Positions 49,762-58,545 of a stretch of DNA of 64,000 nt are shown one piece after another (position 1 is the stretch's first letter; every line of letters starts with the position of its first letter). The notes below the pieces were generated by a model that had not been told where the DNA came from, did no database searches, and saw only the letters and a program-made list of their open reading frames with translations. Source of the stretch: Palsa-661 sp035535015. Its GTDB lineage: Bacteria > Actinomycetota > Acidimicrobiia > Acidimicrobiales > UBA8190. The position numbers were made by a program, and so were the translations under genes. Location of the stretch: contig DATLQU010000037.1 of assembly GCA_035535015.1 (NCBI GenBank), positions 1 through 64,000 of the forward strand. The letters are read 5' to 3'.

Positions 49762-51087
49762 TCAGAGGCCCGGCGTACCTGGCGGCGGGGGAACGATCTT
49801 GTCCTGGCTGTTGCCGCACACGAAGACCTCGCCGCTGTTGTCGTAGACGACCTTGAGTCCGGCACCCGGTTCCACCTCGACGAACGCCGCACAGTACGGC
49901 GGCAGGGCCGAGACGTGGGCGTTCGTCCAGTTCACCGGCGTGGTCAGGCCCCCGGTGAATGCCGTCTCCTTGTTGATGGTGGCGATCAGATCGGCTTGGG
50001 TCAAAGGTTTGCCCGTGGCCGCCTGCTCCTTGAGACCCTGTACGAATTGCGCGGCGTTCAAATATCCCTGGAACGCCAGGTCGTTGTAGATCCACTTGGG
50101 TTCGTACTTCTTCATGGTGGCCAGGTACTGCTCCATGGCGGGATATTTCCCGGGGAACTGGACCGCCGCCTCGAAGGGCACATGCTGTTCGAAGTAGATG
50201 ACGTTGACCATGTCAGCCGGGTCCTGAGTCAGGTAGTCCCGGTCGTAGCCGTTGAGCCAGATGGCATGGAATCCGGTCATTCCGTTCTGGCGCATGGACT
50301 GGATGACCGCCAGGTTGTCCGATCCCTCCATGCACGAGATAGTGAGGTCGACATGGGCCGCCTTCATGGCCAGGACGTCGGCCGTGGGATTGGCTCCGAG
50401 TCCGAAGGCGACGTTCTCATACCCCACGTGGATGCCGGCGTGCTTGAGGCCCGCCACCACCGACTTGCAGGCGTCCTCCGAGGAGGCGGCGATGCTGTAG
50501 GCGAGCACGCCCACCGACTTGGCGTGCAGCTGTTTGGCCACGTACACCTCGTCCGGCTGGGCCGTCGTGAACTGGAGGTATGAGCCGTAGGCGCCGAACA
50601 GGTTCGAGTGGTTGTTCCAGTCCTGGGTCACCATGTACCCGAAGGCGGGCGTGCCGGTGGCGGCGAAGAACGTGGCGCCGGTGAAGAAGGGGGTGCCCAC
50701 GCCGACCACGGCGAAGACGTGGTCCTGCTCAACCAGGTTCCGGGCCTGGGTGGTGTTGTTGGTCGGGCTGGCGGTGTCGTCGGCCTGGTACTTGAGTAAC
50801 AGCTGGCGGCCGGCCACGCCGCCCTTGGCGTTGATAGCGTCGAAGTAGGCCTGCACACCGTTGGTGACCTGCGCGAATTGGGCGGCGAGCGCCCCCGACG
50901 CCGTGGTCAGGCTACCGACAGTGATCGAATTGTTCGTCACCCCGGGCGCCGAGGACGCGACGGGGCTCCCCGATCCTCCGGCGGTCGTCGGCGTGGTCGT
51001 CGGCGTGGTGTTCGAACAGGCGGCGGCCAGCAGCCCGACGGCCAATGCCGTCGTTGCCGTCACAAGCCTCCCGCGGCGCTGTCTCAC
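49762..51087 (-). CDS. Liv-type periplasmic substrate-binding lipoprotein
   Basis: A 441-residue Peripla_BP_6 protein. Signal with lipobox LLAAAC-SN (about residue 24), a Thr/Ser-rich linker, then the binding fold: NSITVGSLTTASGALAAQFA, VQAYFDAINAKGGVAGRQLL, NLVEQDHVFAVVGVGTPFFT and the C-terminal WIYNDLAFQGYLNAAQFVQG. Two Cys near the C-terminus could form a disulphide. Although annotated for branched-chain amino acids, such proteins in lipid-catabolic actinobacteria also bind aromatic or other acids. It starts the transporter operon (49762 to 46110), 16 bases before the permease. Confidence 0.85.
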   Translation of the reverse strand: MRQRRGRLVTATTALAVGLLAAACSNTTPTTTPTTAGGSGSPVASSAPGVTNNSITVGSLTTASGALAAQFAQVTNGVQAYFDAINAKGGVAGRQLLLKYQADDTASPTNNTTQARNLVEQDHVFAVVGVGTPFFTGATFFAATGTPAFGYMVTQDWNNHSNLFGAYGSYLQFTTAQPDEVYVAKQLHAKSVGVLAYSIAASSEDACKSVVAGLKHAGIHVGYENVAFGLGANPTADVLAMKAAHVDLTISCMEGSDNLAVIQSMRQNGMTGFHAIWLNGYDRDYLTQDPADMVNVIYFEQHVPFEAAVQFPGKYPAMEQYLATMKKYEPKWIYNDLAFQGYLNAAQFVQGLKEQAATGKPLTQADLIATINKETAFTGGLTTPVNWTNAHVSALPPYCAAFVEVEPGAGLKVVYDNSGEVFVCGNSQDKIVPPPPGTPGL

Positions 51088-51440
51088 GTTGTGTCCCCCT
51101 CTTCCTGCCGGATGCCGGTTGTGCCGTTCCCCTTTGCCCGAGGCACACGGCAGCGTTTCTGACGCCCATGTCAGTTCTAGTGCCGGTCACTGTAGTCCTA
51201 CCCCGCCGGATGCGCCCGAGCAGGCCGGGGCATTTACCGGAAGAGGGGCGCTCCGGGACATCGCCCGGAGAAAGAGAAGACCTCTGCCGTGCACGCGCGT
51301 CATCGAGGTCGACACGGTTCGGACCCGGGGTCGACGTCGTCTCCGGCCAGCTCGCCGCACGTCACGGCCGTGGTGGCGCCGAAGGAACCGGCGACGGCCT
51401 TGTCGGACGTTGACCGAAGCGGTCGGGGGGCGCCGTGCCG
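51088..51440. other. Intergenic region, no gene seen
   Basis: This 353-base gap lies upstream of the binding-protein gene and downstream of the CoA-transferase gene. Short open frames here are Arg-rich and look like noise. A promoter for the transporter operon is expected in it, but no convincing -10/-35 pair stands out. Confidence 0.5.
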
Positions 51441-53108
51441 TCAGGACAAGAAGAGACGTTCGGGGTCGTAACGACGAAGCGCCATCACCTCGTCGTGGGT
51501 CACCTCGGCCAGTACTTCGACCTGCCGCGTTGCTTCCACGTCCCACCCGCAGACATCGCTGAGCGCCCGGACGCGATCGGCCACCGAACCCGTCCCGCTC
51601 GGTACGGCGGCGATGCGCAACACCCCGTCGTCGCGCCGTAGTACTCCCCGGTCGGTGACGATCCGCGTCACCTGCCGTCCAGGACTGGTCACGTAACCCA
51701 CACGTCCGACGAGCCGCTCGGGACGGGCCAACGAGACCACGACACAGGCGGCGGCCCGGCTGGCCACGTCGTTGGCGCCGCCCGACCCCACCAGGAACGG
51801 ACCCCCGGGAATGGTGGTCGAATTGAGATTGCCCTCCTGGTCGACCTGGGCCGCGCCGAGACAGGCCACCGTCCGGGTGCCGGGCCCCCCCACGACCATG
51901 CCCAGGACGGTGGAGGCGTCAGACAACATCGGCGTGGCGGGGAACACCCGGTGATTGAAGATGTAAGGGTCGGCCGGTGTCGGGGTATAGCCCCACATGC
52001 CCAGCTCGGCGGTCAGTCTCACCCGGTGGCCGGCGTCGGCGGCGCGGGCCACGGCCACCCAGGCGGCCAGGTTGGCCACACCGGCACCGGCGAGCACGGC
52101 GTCGGCATCGACGGTGTAGACCTCGCTCAGCAATTCGCGGGCTCCGATCGCCGCCGCCTGCTCCCAGGCGCTCACCGGTTCGTCCTCGTCGACGGGGTGG
52201 GCGGCGGCATCCGCCCGCCAGGACTGAGGATCCGTCCGACCCCCCAACCACGCCAGCCTGTCATTCCCGACGCGGTCGAGATACTCCTCGTGGGTGGCGG
52301 GCTCGAGCACCCAGCGACGGGCCCAGGCGTCGAAGTCTCCCCTGGTAGCGGCACGCGCCTCGGTCCAGAAGGCGATGTCCTCGCCGTAGGAACGCGCCGG
52401 CAGCCCGGGGGCGTACAGCCCGCCGGGGTGGGCGCCGAAGGGCGCCTCCACCACGGCCAGCACCCGGTGGGCCGGGATCTTCGTCCGATGCCCGATCCGG
52501 TCGAGGCTCTCCACCACGTGCTCCACGGTGGCGATCACGCCTCGGCGCGCCGCCCACGCACCCCACGGTCCTTCGAGCAGCGGTTCGGACAACGCCACGT
52601 TGCCGGCCACGTCGGCCACGGCGCCGTGCACCAGGGTGATGTCGGGAACGAGGGGAGCGAGCAGTCCGATAGGTCCGAAAGGCGAGTCGGCGGTGACGAA
52701 GGCGTCGTTGTCGGCCATGGACGATCCCACGAGTGATCCGGTCACCATGGCCGGCAGACCCCGGGCGGCGGCTTCGAGCCGTTGGCTGAAGGTCAGGATC
52801 GACCAGTGCTCGACCTCCACCGCTCCCGACGCGTAGGCCTTCTGGAACACAGGGTTCGGCGTGTAGGTGGGGAAGGTGTCGCCCGAGTAGGTGGTGACGA
52901 CCTTGCGCACCATGCCCCCCCGGAAGAACAGCGCCCCCAGGGAGCTGAGGCTGATCATGATCAGGGTGAAGCCGGCGTCGGTTCCCCAGAACTGTCGGGC
53001 CATCTCGCGCGCCGCCGCCGTCCAGCGGCTGTGTCCGCACAGGATCTGCACGGCGTCGCCCGGGCGGACGTGCAGCTCGACGGCCTCGGGCAGGGACATC
53101 TGCGGCAT
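51441..53108 (-). CDS. Fused type I CoA-transferase-like protein (IpdA/IpdB-like)
   Basis: A 555-residue protein joining the alpha and beta halves of a family I CoA-transferase. The alpha half (1-290) has LPEAVELHVRPGDAVQILCG, GSSMADNDAFVTADSPFGPI and VHGAVADVAGNVAL. The beta half (300-555) has YTVDADAVLAGAGVANLAAW and the Glu-containing segment RLTAELGMWGYTPTP, with LVGSGGANDVASRA. The parts resemble mycobacterial IpdA and IpdB, the ring-opening hydrolase pair of steroid degradation, and glutaconate CoA-transferase. The fusion, and the next enoyl-CoA hydratase, suggest ring or dicarboxyl-CoA processing. The substrate is not proven. Confidence 0.75.
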   Translation of the reverse strand: MPQMSLPEAVELHVRPGDAVQILCGHSRWTAAAREMARQFWGTDAGFTLIMISLSSLGALFFRGGMVRKVVTTYSGDTFPTYTPNPVFQKAYASGAVEVEHWSILTFSQRLEAAARGLPAMVTGSLVGSSMADNDAFVTADSPFGPIGLLAPLVPDITLVHGAVADVAGNVALSEPLLEGPWGAWAARRGVIATVEHVVESLDRIGHRTKIPAHRVLAVVEAPFGAHPGGLYAPGLPARSYGEDIAFWTEARAATRGDFDAWARRWVLEPATHEEYLDRVGNDRLAWLGGRTDPQSWRADAAAHPVDEDEPVSAWEQAAAIGARELLSEVYTVDADAVLAGAGVANLAAWVAVARAADAGHRVRLTAELGMWGYTPTPADPYIFNHRVFPATPMLSDASTVLGMVVGGPGTRTVACLGAAQVDQEGNLNSTTIPGGPFLVGSGGANDVASRAAACVVVSLARPERLVGRVGYVTSPGRQVTRIVTDRGVLRRDDGVLRIAAVPSGTGSVADRVRALSDVCGWDVEATRQVEVLAEVTHDEVMALRRYDPERLFLS

Positions 53109-53142
53109 GGCTCGTCCTCCGGTGTCGGTTCGGCGGACCCGG

Positions 53143-53952
53143 CTACCGGTTGGTCCAGCGCGGCGGCCGCTTCTCGGTGAAGGCGGCCGGACCCTCCTTG
53201 GCGTCGTCGCTCGAGAACACCTCCTTCGAGATCTCCGATTCGATCTTGTACGCCTCGTGCATGTCGACGGCCAGACCGCGGATCACGCTCTCCTTCGTCT
53301 TGCGCACGGCCAGAGGCCCGTTGGCCGTGATGCGGCGGGCGTACTCCTCGGCCTTCGATCGCAGTTGGTCGGCGGGGACGACGGCGTTCAACAACCCCAT
53401 GGCCATGGCCTGTTCGGCCGGAACCCGGTCGGCACACAGGAGAAACTCCATGGCCGCCGGGAACGGCACCTGCCGCGGCAGCCGCACCGTCGTCCCCCCG
53501 CCGGCGAACAATCCCCGTTTGGGCTCCATGACGCCGAAGTACGCCTCGGGCACAGCCACCCGGACGTCGCAACCCCCCAGCATCTCCATGCCACCGGCCA
53601 CGCAGGCGCCGTTCACGGCGGCGATGATCGGCTTGTACAGCTTCACGCCCCGCAAAACGGCGCGGACACCGTCGTCAATGCGGTAGCCGTCGAGCTCCTG
53701 GAGCTCGCCGCTGGCGATGTCCCTCTGCAGCTTGGTGATCTGGGGGATGTAGGTCTTCAGGTCCGCTCCCACGCAGAAGGCGTTGCCCACGCCGGTGATG
53801 ATGGCCACCCAGGAATCGTCGTCCTCGCCGAACCGGTCCCAGGCTTTGCGCAGCTGGGCGAAATGGTCCATGTCGAGGCTGTTCATGTGTTCGAGGCGGT
53901 CGATAGTGATCCACACGATGTGGTCGTCACCGGTCTCGTAGTGGACGGGCAC
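53143..53952 (-). CDS. Enoyl-CoA hydratase/isomerase-family protein
   Basis: A 269-residue crotonase. The oxyanion-hole residues are in AFCVGADLKTY (about 60) and GACVAGGMEMLGGCDVRVAV (about 115), the latter with Glu at the first catalytic position. The second Glu is in GVMEPKRGLFAGGG (about 142). The length and C-terminal EGPAAFTEKRPPRW are typical. It hydrates an enoyl-CoA or rearranges a double bond. It starts 1 base after the stop of ACAD 53954-55099 and leads to the CoA-transferase, forming one operon with ligase 55107-56921 upstream. Confidence 0.9.
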   Translation of the reverse strand: MPVHYETGDDHIVWITIDRLEHMNSLDMDHFAQLRKAWDRFGEDDDSWVAIITGVGNAFCVGADLKTYIPQITKLQRDIASGELQELDGYRIDDGVRAVLRGVKLYKPIIAAVNGACVAGGMEMLGGCDVRVAVPEAYFGVMEPKRGLFAGGGTTVRLPRQVPFPAAMEFLLCADRVPAEQAMAMGLLNAVVPADQLRSKAEEYARRITANGPLAVRKTKESVIRGLAVDMHEAYKIESEISKEVFSSDDAKEGPAAFTEKRPPRWTNR

Positions 53953-53953
53953 G

Positions 53954-55099
53954 CTATCTCCTCTGCTCGCGGGGAAGCCCGAGCAGGCGCTCCCCGATCA
54001 CGTTGCGCTGGACTTCGGACGTACCCCCGGCGACGCTGGCGGCTCTGCTCCACAACCACTGCCGCTGCCAGGGCCCGAGCAGGGGGGCCTCGGGACCCAT
54101 CACGGCCAGGGCGGTCTGCGACAGCTGCTGGGTCATGTCCGACCAGGTGAGCTTGACCCAGCTCGACTCGGCGCCCGGCTCCCCACCGCGTCCCAGATGC
54201 GACAGCGTGCGCCAGTTGTGCGTCCGCAGCACCACGAGGGCCACGTAGGCGTCGACCAGGGCATCGGCCACGGCGGGATCGTCGAAGCTGCCATTGGCCA
54301 CGGCCTCGGCGAACAGTCGCGACAGGTAGCCCTCGTGCACCACCTCTTCCTTGAAAGGAAAAGTCGTCCCCCGTTCATGGGCCAGCGTGGTCGACGCCAC
54401 CGCCCAACCCTGACCCTCGGGGCCGACCATCTGGTCGGCGGGCACGAAGACGCCGTCGAGGAAGACCTCGTTGAACTCGGCCTCTCCGGTGATCTGGACG
54501 AGCGGCCGGATGTCGACGCCGGGGGCGCACATGTCGACCACGAACAGCGATAGCCCCCGCGCCCCGGCGGTGCCGGCGCCACTGCGGGCCAGGCACATGC
54601 CCCACCGGGCGAATTGGGCGTAGGAGGTCCACACCTTCTGCCCGGTGATCTCCCAGCCTCCCTCGACCGCCCGCGCTGCGGTGGATAGCCCGCTCAGATC
54701 CGAACCGGCCCCGGGCTCACTGAACAGCTGGCACCAGATCTCCTCGGCCGTGGTGATCTGCGGCAGCCACCGTAGACACTGCTCCGGTGTGCCATGGGCC
54801 AGCAGGGTGGGGCCGGCCAGATTGATCCCGACGCGGTTGACCAGTTGGGCGGCGCCACTGCGGGCGTACTCGGAATTGAACAGCGCCACCTCCACGGCCG
54901 ACGCACCTCGGCCTCCGTAGGCCACAGGCCAGTCGATGCCCACCCAACCGGCGGCAGCCAGCTTGGCCTGCCAAAAGCGTCCCCAGGAGACGGCTTCGGC
55001 CAGGTCCTCGGTGTCGGGTGCCGCTTCGGCGTGGGCGGCGAACCAGCTCCTGACCTCGGCGGCGAAGCGCTCCTCGGCGTCGGTCAGCGACAGGTCCAC
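53954..55099 (-). CDS. Acyl-CoA dehydrogenase, FadE29-like
   Basis: A 381-residue ACAD. Segments: GWVGIDWPVAYGGRGASAVE, IWCQLFSEPGAGSDLSGLST (about 125), KVWTSYAQFARWGMCLARSG, and the C-terminal GTSEVQRNVIGERLLGLPRE. The last motif and the QLFSEPGAGSDL form are shared with the FAD-binding subunits of actinobacterial alpha2beta2 steroid-CoA dehydrogenases. A likely partner is a small ACAD such as 33951 or 59514. It lies 7 bases downstream of the ligase gene and 1 base upstream of the hydratase gene. Confidence 0.9.
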   Translation of the reverse strand: MDLSLTDAEERFAAEVRSWFAAHAEAAPDTEDLAEAVSWGRFWQAKLAAAGWVGIDWPVAYGGRGASAVEVALFNSEYARSGAAQLVNRVGINLAGPTLLAHGTPEQCLRWLPQITTAEEIWCQLFSEPGAGSDLSGLSTAARAVEGGWEITGQKVWTSYAQFARWGMCLARSGAGTAGARGLSLFVVDMCAPGVDIRPLVQITGEAEFNEVFLDGVFVPADQMVGPEGQGWAVASTTLAHERGTTFPFKEEVVHEGYLSRLFAEAVANGSFDDPAVADALVDAYVALVVLRTHNWRTLSHLGRGGEPGAESSWVKLTWSDMTQQLSQTALAVMGPEAPLLGPWQRQWLWSRAASVAGGTSEVQRNVIGERLLGLPREQRR

Positions 55100-55106
55100 G
55101 GGCGCG

Positions 55107-56921
55107 TCAGAGTTCCCAGGCCTGGGCGCGCCCGGCGGCCGTGAAGGCCTCGTTCAGCGCCTTTTCGTCATCGGCGCCGAACACCCGGAAGGCGTCCTCG
55201 CCGCGGCCGCGCACGAGGACGACGTCCTCCCCGACCCGGTCCGACCGGAACTTCTGATGGACGAGAGTGCGGGTGAGCACTTTGTTGGTCGGTGTGGTGG
55301 GGAGGACCCCGGCCAGCCGCACGTACCGGGGTCGCCACTTGGGGCTCAGGTCGGGTTGGGCGTCGATCCAGGAGGCGAACGCCGAAGGATCGAAGTAGGC
55401 GCCGTCGCGCAGCACCAGGGCCACCATGATCTGGTCCCCGGCGTCAACGTCGGGCACGCCGTAGACCGAGGTCAGCATCACGTCGGGGTGGCGGGCCACA
55501 ATGGCCTCGATGGGCGCCGCCGGGAAGTTCTCCCCGTCCACCCGCAGCCAGTCCGACGTGCGTCCGGCAAAGTAGACCCACCCGTTCTCGTCCACGTAGC
55601 CGAGATCACCACTCCAGTACCAGCCGTTGCGGGTGGTCTTGGCCATCGCCTCTTCATTGCGGTAGTACCCCTCGAACGGGCCCTGTCCCTCGACGTTCAC
55701 CATCTCGCCCACGCACTCTTCGGCGTTCTCCAGCCGGCCGACGGCGTCGAAGCGGGCCGCCGGCAATTCGTTTCCGTCGGGGTCCACGATCTTGATCCCC
55801 TGCCGGAGCCGGCCCACCGAAGCGCGTGGCGGGCCTCCTGACCGATCGAGGGCGATGGCCCCTTCGGTCGAGCCGAAGACATCCACGATGGCCACGCCGA
55901 ACCGGTCGGCCACCGCTTCGACCACCTGCGGAGATCCTTCATTCCCATAGGCCAGGCGCAGGGGATTGTCGGCGTCGTCGGGCCGCTCGGGGGTGGCCAG
56001 CAGATAGGCGAGCGGCTTCCCGGTGTAGTTGAACCAGGTGGCCCCGTAGCGGCGGACGTCGTCCAAGAAGCGCGAGGCGCTGAACTTCCGGGCGAGACCC
56101 ACCGAGGCGCCGGCCACCAGCGCCGGGGCCAGCCCCACCATCAGCGAGTTGGAGTGGAACAGGGGCATGGCCACGTAGCCGACGTCGTCGGGTCCCACGC
56201 CGAGAACCATCGTCATGCGATTGCCGGTGGTGAGGAGCCGGCGCTGGCTGCAGCACACCGCCTTCGGCGCCGCCGAGGTCCCCGATGTGAACAGCAGGGC
56301 CCACAGCGCGCCGATATCGGGTTCGTCGCCGGGATCACCCGCGCCTTCGGGCAGCTGATCCAGGGCATCGGCCAGGGATTCGCCCAGGGTGGGCCGGGGA
56401 TCGTCGTCGTCGGCGAACCGGCTGGACATGAGCACCCCGCCAGGCAGGTCGAGCCCGCCGGCCACGGGGGAGAGCAGATCCTGGTGGCGGGGCTCGGTGA
56501 TCACCAGCTGGACGTCGGTGTAGGAGATGTCTCGGGCCAGGTGCTCGTCGCGCCGGGTGTGGTTCAACCCGACCAGCGCCGCACCGACCAGCCCGGCACC
56601 ACACAAGGCGAAGACGTAATCCGGCGTGTTGTCGAGCAGGACGGCGACATGGGGAGGCCGCGCCGGATCGAGGCGTGAGCGGAAGAGGGCGGCGAACCGC
56701 CCGGCCTCCTCCAGCAACTGCCCGTGCGTCCACACCCGGTCTCCGAAACGTACCGCCGGTCGGGGGGCGATGTCCGGATCGGTGCCGTGCCGGCGCAGCA
56801 GCGCCGCCGCGTGCGGAGCGGGTAGCGGCGCCTCACCGGGAGCGGGCGCCAACGCCACCCGCTCGGACACGTCCGCCGGGGCCACGACATGCGTGCGGGA
56901 GGCGCCGCGTTCTCTGACCAC
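55107..56921 (-). CDS. Acyl-CoA synthetase, FadD17-like (variant P-loop)
   Basis: A 604-residue ANL ligase closely related to 16741-18405. P-loop: LLFTSGTSAAPKAVCCSQRR, where the usual STG is replaced by TSAA. Later motifs are FGSTEGAIALDRSG, SGDLGYVDENGWVYFAGRTS, WLRVDGENFPAAPIE and the C-terminal LPTTPTNKVLTRTLV. It probably activates a branched or steroid-derived acid. ATG at 56921 is the listed start; the first 50 residues are poorly conserved and a later start is possible. It leads an operon with ACAD, hydratase and CoA-transferase. Confidence 0.85.
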   Translation of the reverse strand: MVRERGASRTHVVAPADVSERVALAPAPGEAPLPAPHAAALLRRHGTDPDIAPRPAVRFGDRVWTHGQLLEEAGRFAALFRSRLDPARPPHVAVLLDNTPDYVFALCGAGLVGAALVGLNHTRRDEHLARDISYTDVQLVITEPRHQDLLSPVAGGLDLPGGVLMSSRFADDDDPRPTLGESLADALDQLPEGAGDPGDEPDIGALWALLFTSGTSAAPKAVCCSQRRLLTTGNRMTMVLGVGPDDVGYVAMPLFHSNSLMVGLAPALVAGASVGLARKFSASRFLDDVRRYGATWFNYTGKPLAYLLATPERPDDADNPLRLAYGNEGSPQVVEAVADRFGVAIVDVFGSTEGAIALDRSGGPPRASVGRLRQGIKIVDPDGNELPAARFDAVGRLENAEECVGEMVNVEGQGPFEGYYRNEEAMAKTTRNGWYWSGDLGYVDENGWVYFAGRTSDWLRVDGENFPAAPIEAIVARHPDVMLTSVYGVPDVDAGDQIMVALVLRDGAYFDPSAFASWIDAQPDLSPKWRPRYVRLAGVLPTTPTNKVLTRTLVHQKFRSDRVGEDVVLVRGRGEDAFRVFGADDEKALNEAFTAAGRAQAWEL

Positions 56922-56964
56922 GGCGTCAGGTTATGTCATCGTGTCGACGGGTAGCTTTGGGCCC

Positions 56965-58545
56965 ATGCCGGCGATACGGGAGCGACGGGGACCCCGTCTG
57001 CGCCCCACTCTGTGGCACACCCGGGCCGGGCAGTACCGCCGGCCAGGAGGTCCTTGGGACAGGGGGACGCTCGAGTCCACCTTTCCGACCGGGCCGGGAG
57101 GGGCCATCGTCGACGACAAGGGCCACCTCGACGGAAACGCCGTCGAAGCGGCCGTGGCCCAACTGACCGGTCGCCTACGCGCCACCGGCGTCCGTCGCGG
57201 CGACGTCGTGGCCTGGCAGCTGCCCAACGGCACCCCGGCGGTCCTGCTCTACCGGGCCTGTTGGCGTCTCGGCGCGGTGGCTGCGCCGCTTCACCACCGG
57301 CTGGGCGCGGCCGAGGTCAGGGGGGCTCTCGACCAGGTCTCCCCCGTCCTCGTCCTCTCGGCTCCCGACCTTCCCGCCTCCGGTCTCGCCGGAGCACGCC
57401 GCCTCGAGGGCGGCGGGCTCGACACCCTGCTCGACCTTTTCATCCCGGCGTCCCCGGTCGACCGGTCGGCCTCCCCGGCACGGGCGAGCGACCTGGCCGT
57501 GGCCCTCTTCACGTCGGGTTCGACCGGTACTCCGAAGGCGGCGCTCCATACCCACCGCGGCCTTGGCTACAAAGCCGGCTCGATGGTGGCCGTCCATGGG
57601 CTGCACGCCGGCGACGCCGTCCTCATGCCCGCACCCCTGGCCCATGTCTCGGGCCTCCTGAACGGCGTCCTCCTGCCGGCCACGGCTGGCATCCCGAGCG
57701 TCATCATGGCGGCTTGGGACCCCGACCAGGGCCTTCGTCTCATCGAAGAGCAGCGCGTCTCGTTCATGGGGGCGCCGCCCATCTTCTTCTCCCAGATGAC
57801 GGCCTCGTCCCGGTTTCGCCCCGAAGCGGTGGCCAGTCTGCGCCTCGTCTCCACCGGCGGTGCTTCGGTCAGCCCCGCCTTCGTCGACGCCACGGCCGAG
57901 GCCTTCGCCTGCCGCGTGAAGCGAACCTACGGGTCCACCGAAGCCCCGACCGTCACCACCTCGGGCCCGGCCGACAGCCCGGAGCGGGCCCGGGACACCG
58001 ACGGGCACGCCACCGGCGAGGTGGAGATCACCGTTCACGATCCCGGAACCGGCACCCGACTGGCCCCCGGTCAGGCCGGGGAACTCTGGCTTCGGGGACC
58101 GGAGCTCTTCGTCGGCTACGCCGACCCCGACGCCACGGCGCGCGTCGTCACCAGCCGGGGCCGGTGGTTCCGCACCGGCGACCTCGGCGTCCTCGACGTC
58201 GACGGCTGGCTCCGGGTCACCGGCCGGCTGTCGGACATCATCATCCGCGCCGGCGAGAACATCTCGGCCTCCGAAGTGGAGGCCGTCCTCGAGGCCCACC
58301 CCTCGGTCCGTCACGCCGTCGCTGTGGCCGTCGCCGACGACGTCGTGGGTGAGCGGGTGGCCGCCTTCGTCGAGACGAGCGGCCCCTTCGATCTCGATAC
58401 CTGCCGGGCCTGGTTCGCCGAACGCGGTGTCACCCGCTTCAAGACACCGGAATTCGTCACCACCCTCGACGCCCTGCCCGTCCTGGCCGCCGGGAAGCCC
58501 GACCGTGCCGCCCTGCGCGCCCTGGCGGCGAAGCTCAACTCCTGA
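56965..58545 (+). CDS. AMP-dependent acyl-CoA ligase (FadD3/aliA-like)
   Basis: A 526-residue ANL ligase. P-loop: VALFTSGSTGTPKAALHTHR (about 175), A5: RTYGSTEAPTVT (about 322), A7/A8: FRTGDLGVLDVDGWLRVTGR (about 402) with DIIIRAGENISASEVE, and C-terminal Lys in LPVLAAGKPDRAAL. It resembles cyclohexanecarboxylate-CoA and FadD3-type ligases, which activate cyclic acids. Divergent from 55107, with a 43-base gap, suggesting a shared regulatory region. Its 3' end overlaps the opposite-strand reductase by 11 bases. Confidence 0.9.
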   Translation: MPAIRERRGPRLRPTLWHTRAGQYRRPGGPWDRGTLESTFPTGPGGAIVDDKGHLDGNAVEAAVAQLTGRLRATGVRRGDVVAWQLPNGTPAVLLYRACWRLGAVAAPLHHRLGAAEVRGALDQVSPVLVLSAPDLPASGLAGARRLEGGGLDTLLDLFIPASPVDRSASPARASDLAVALFTSGSTGTPKAALHTHRGLGYKAGSMVAVHGLHAGDAVLMPAPLAHVSGLLNGVLLPATAGIPSVIMAAWDPDQGLRLIEEQRVSFMGAPPIFFSQMTASSRFRPEAVASLRLVSTGGASVSPAFVDATAEAFACRVKRTYGSTEAPTVTTSGPADSPERARDTDGHATGEVEITVHDPGTGTRLAPGQAGELWLRGPELFVGYADPDATARVVTSRGRWFRTGDLGVLDVDGWLRVTGRLSDIIIRAGENISASEVEAVLEAHPSVRHAVAVAVADDVVGERVAAFVETSGPFDLDTCRAWFAERGVTRFKTPEFVTTLDALPVLAAGKPDRAALRALAAKLNS

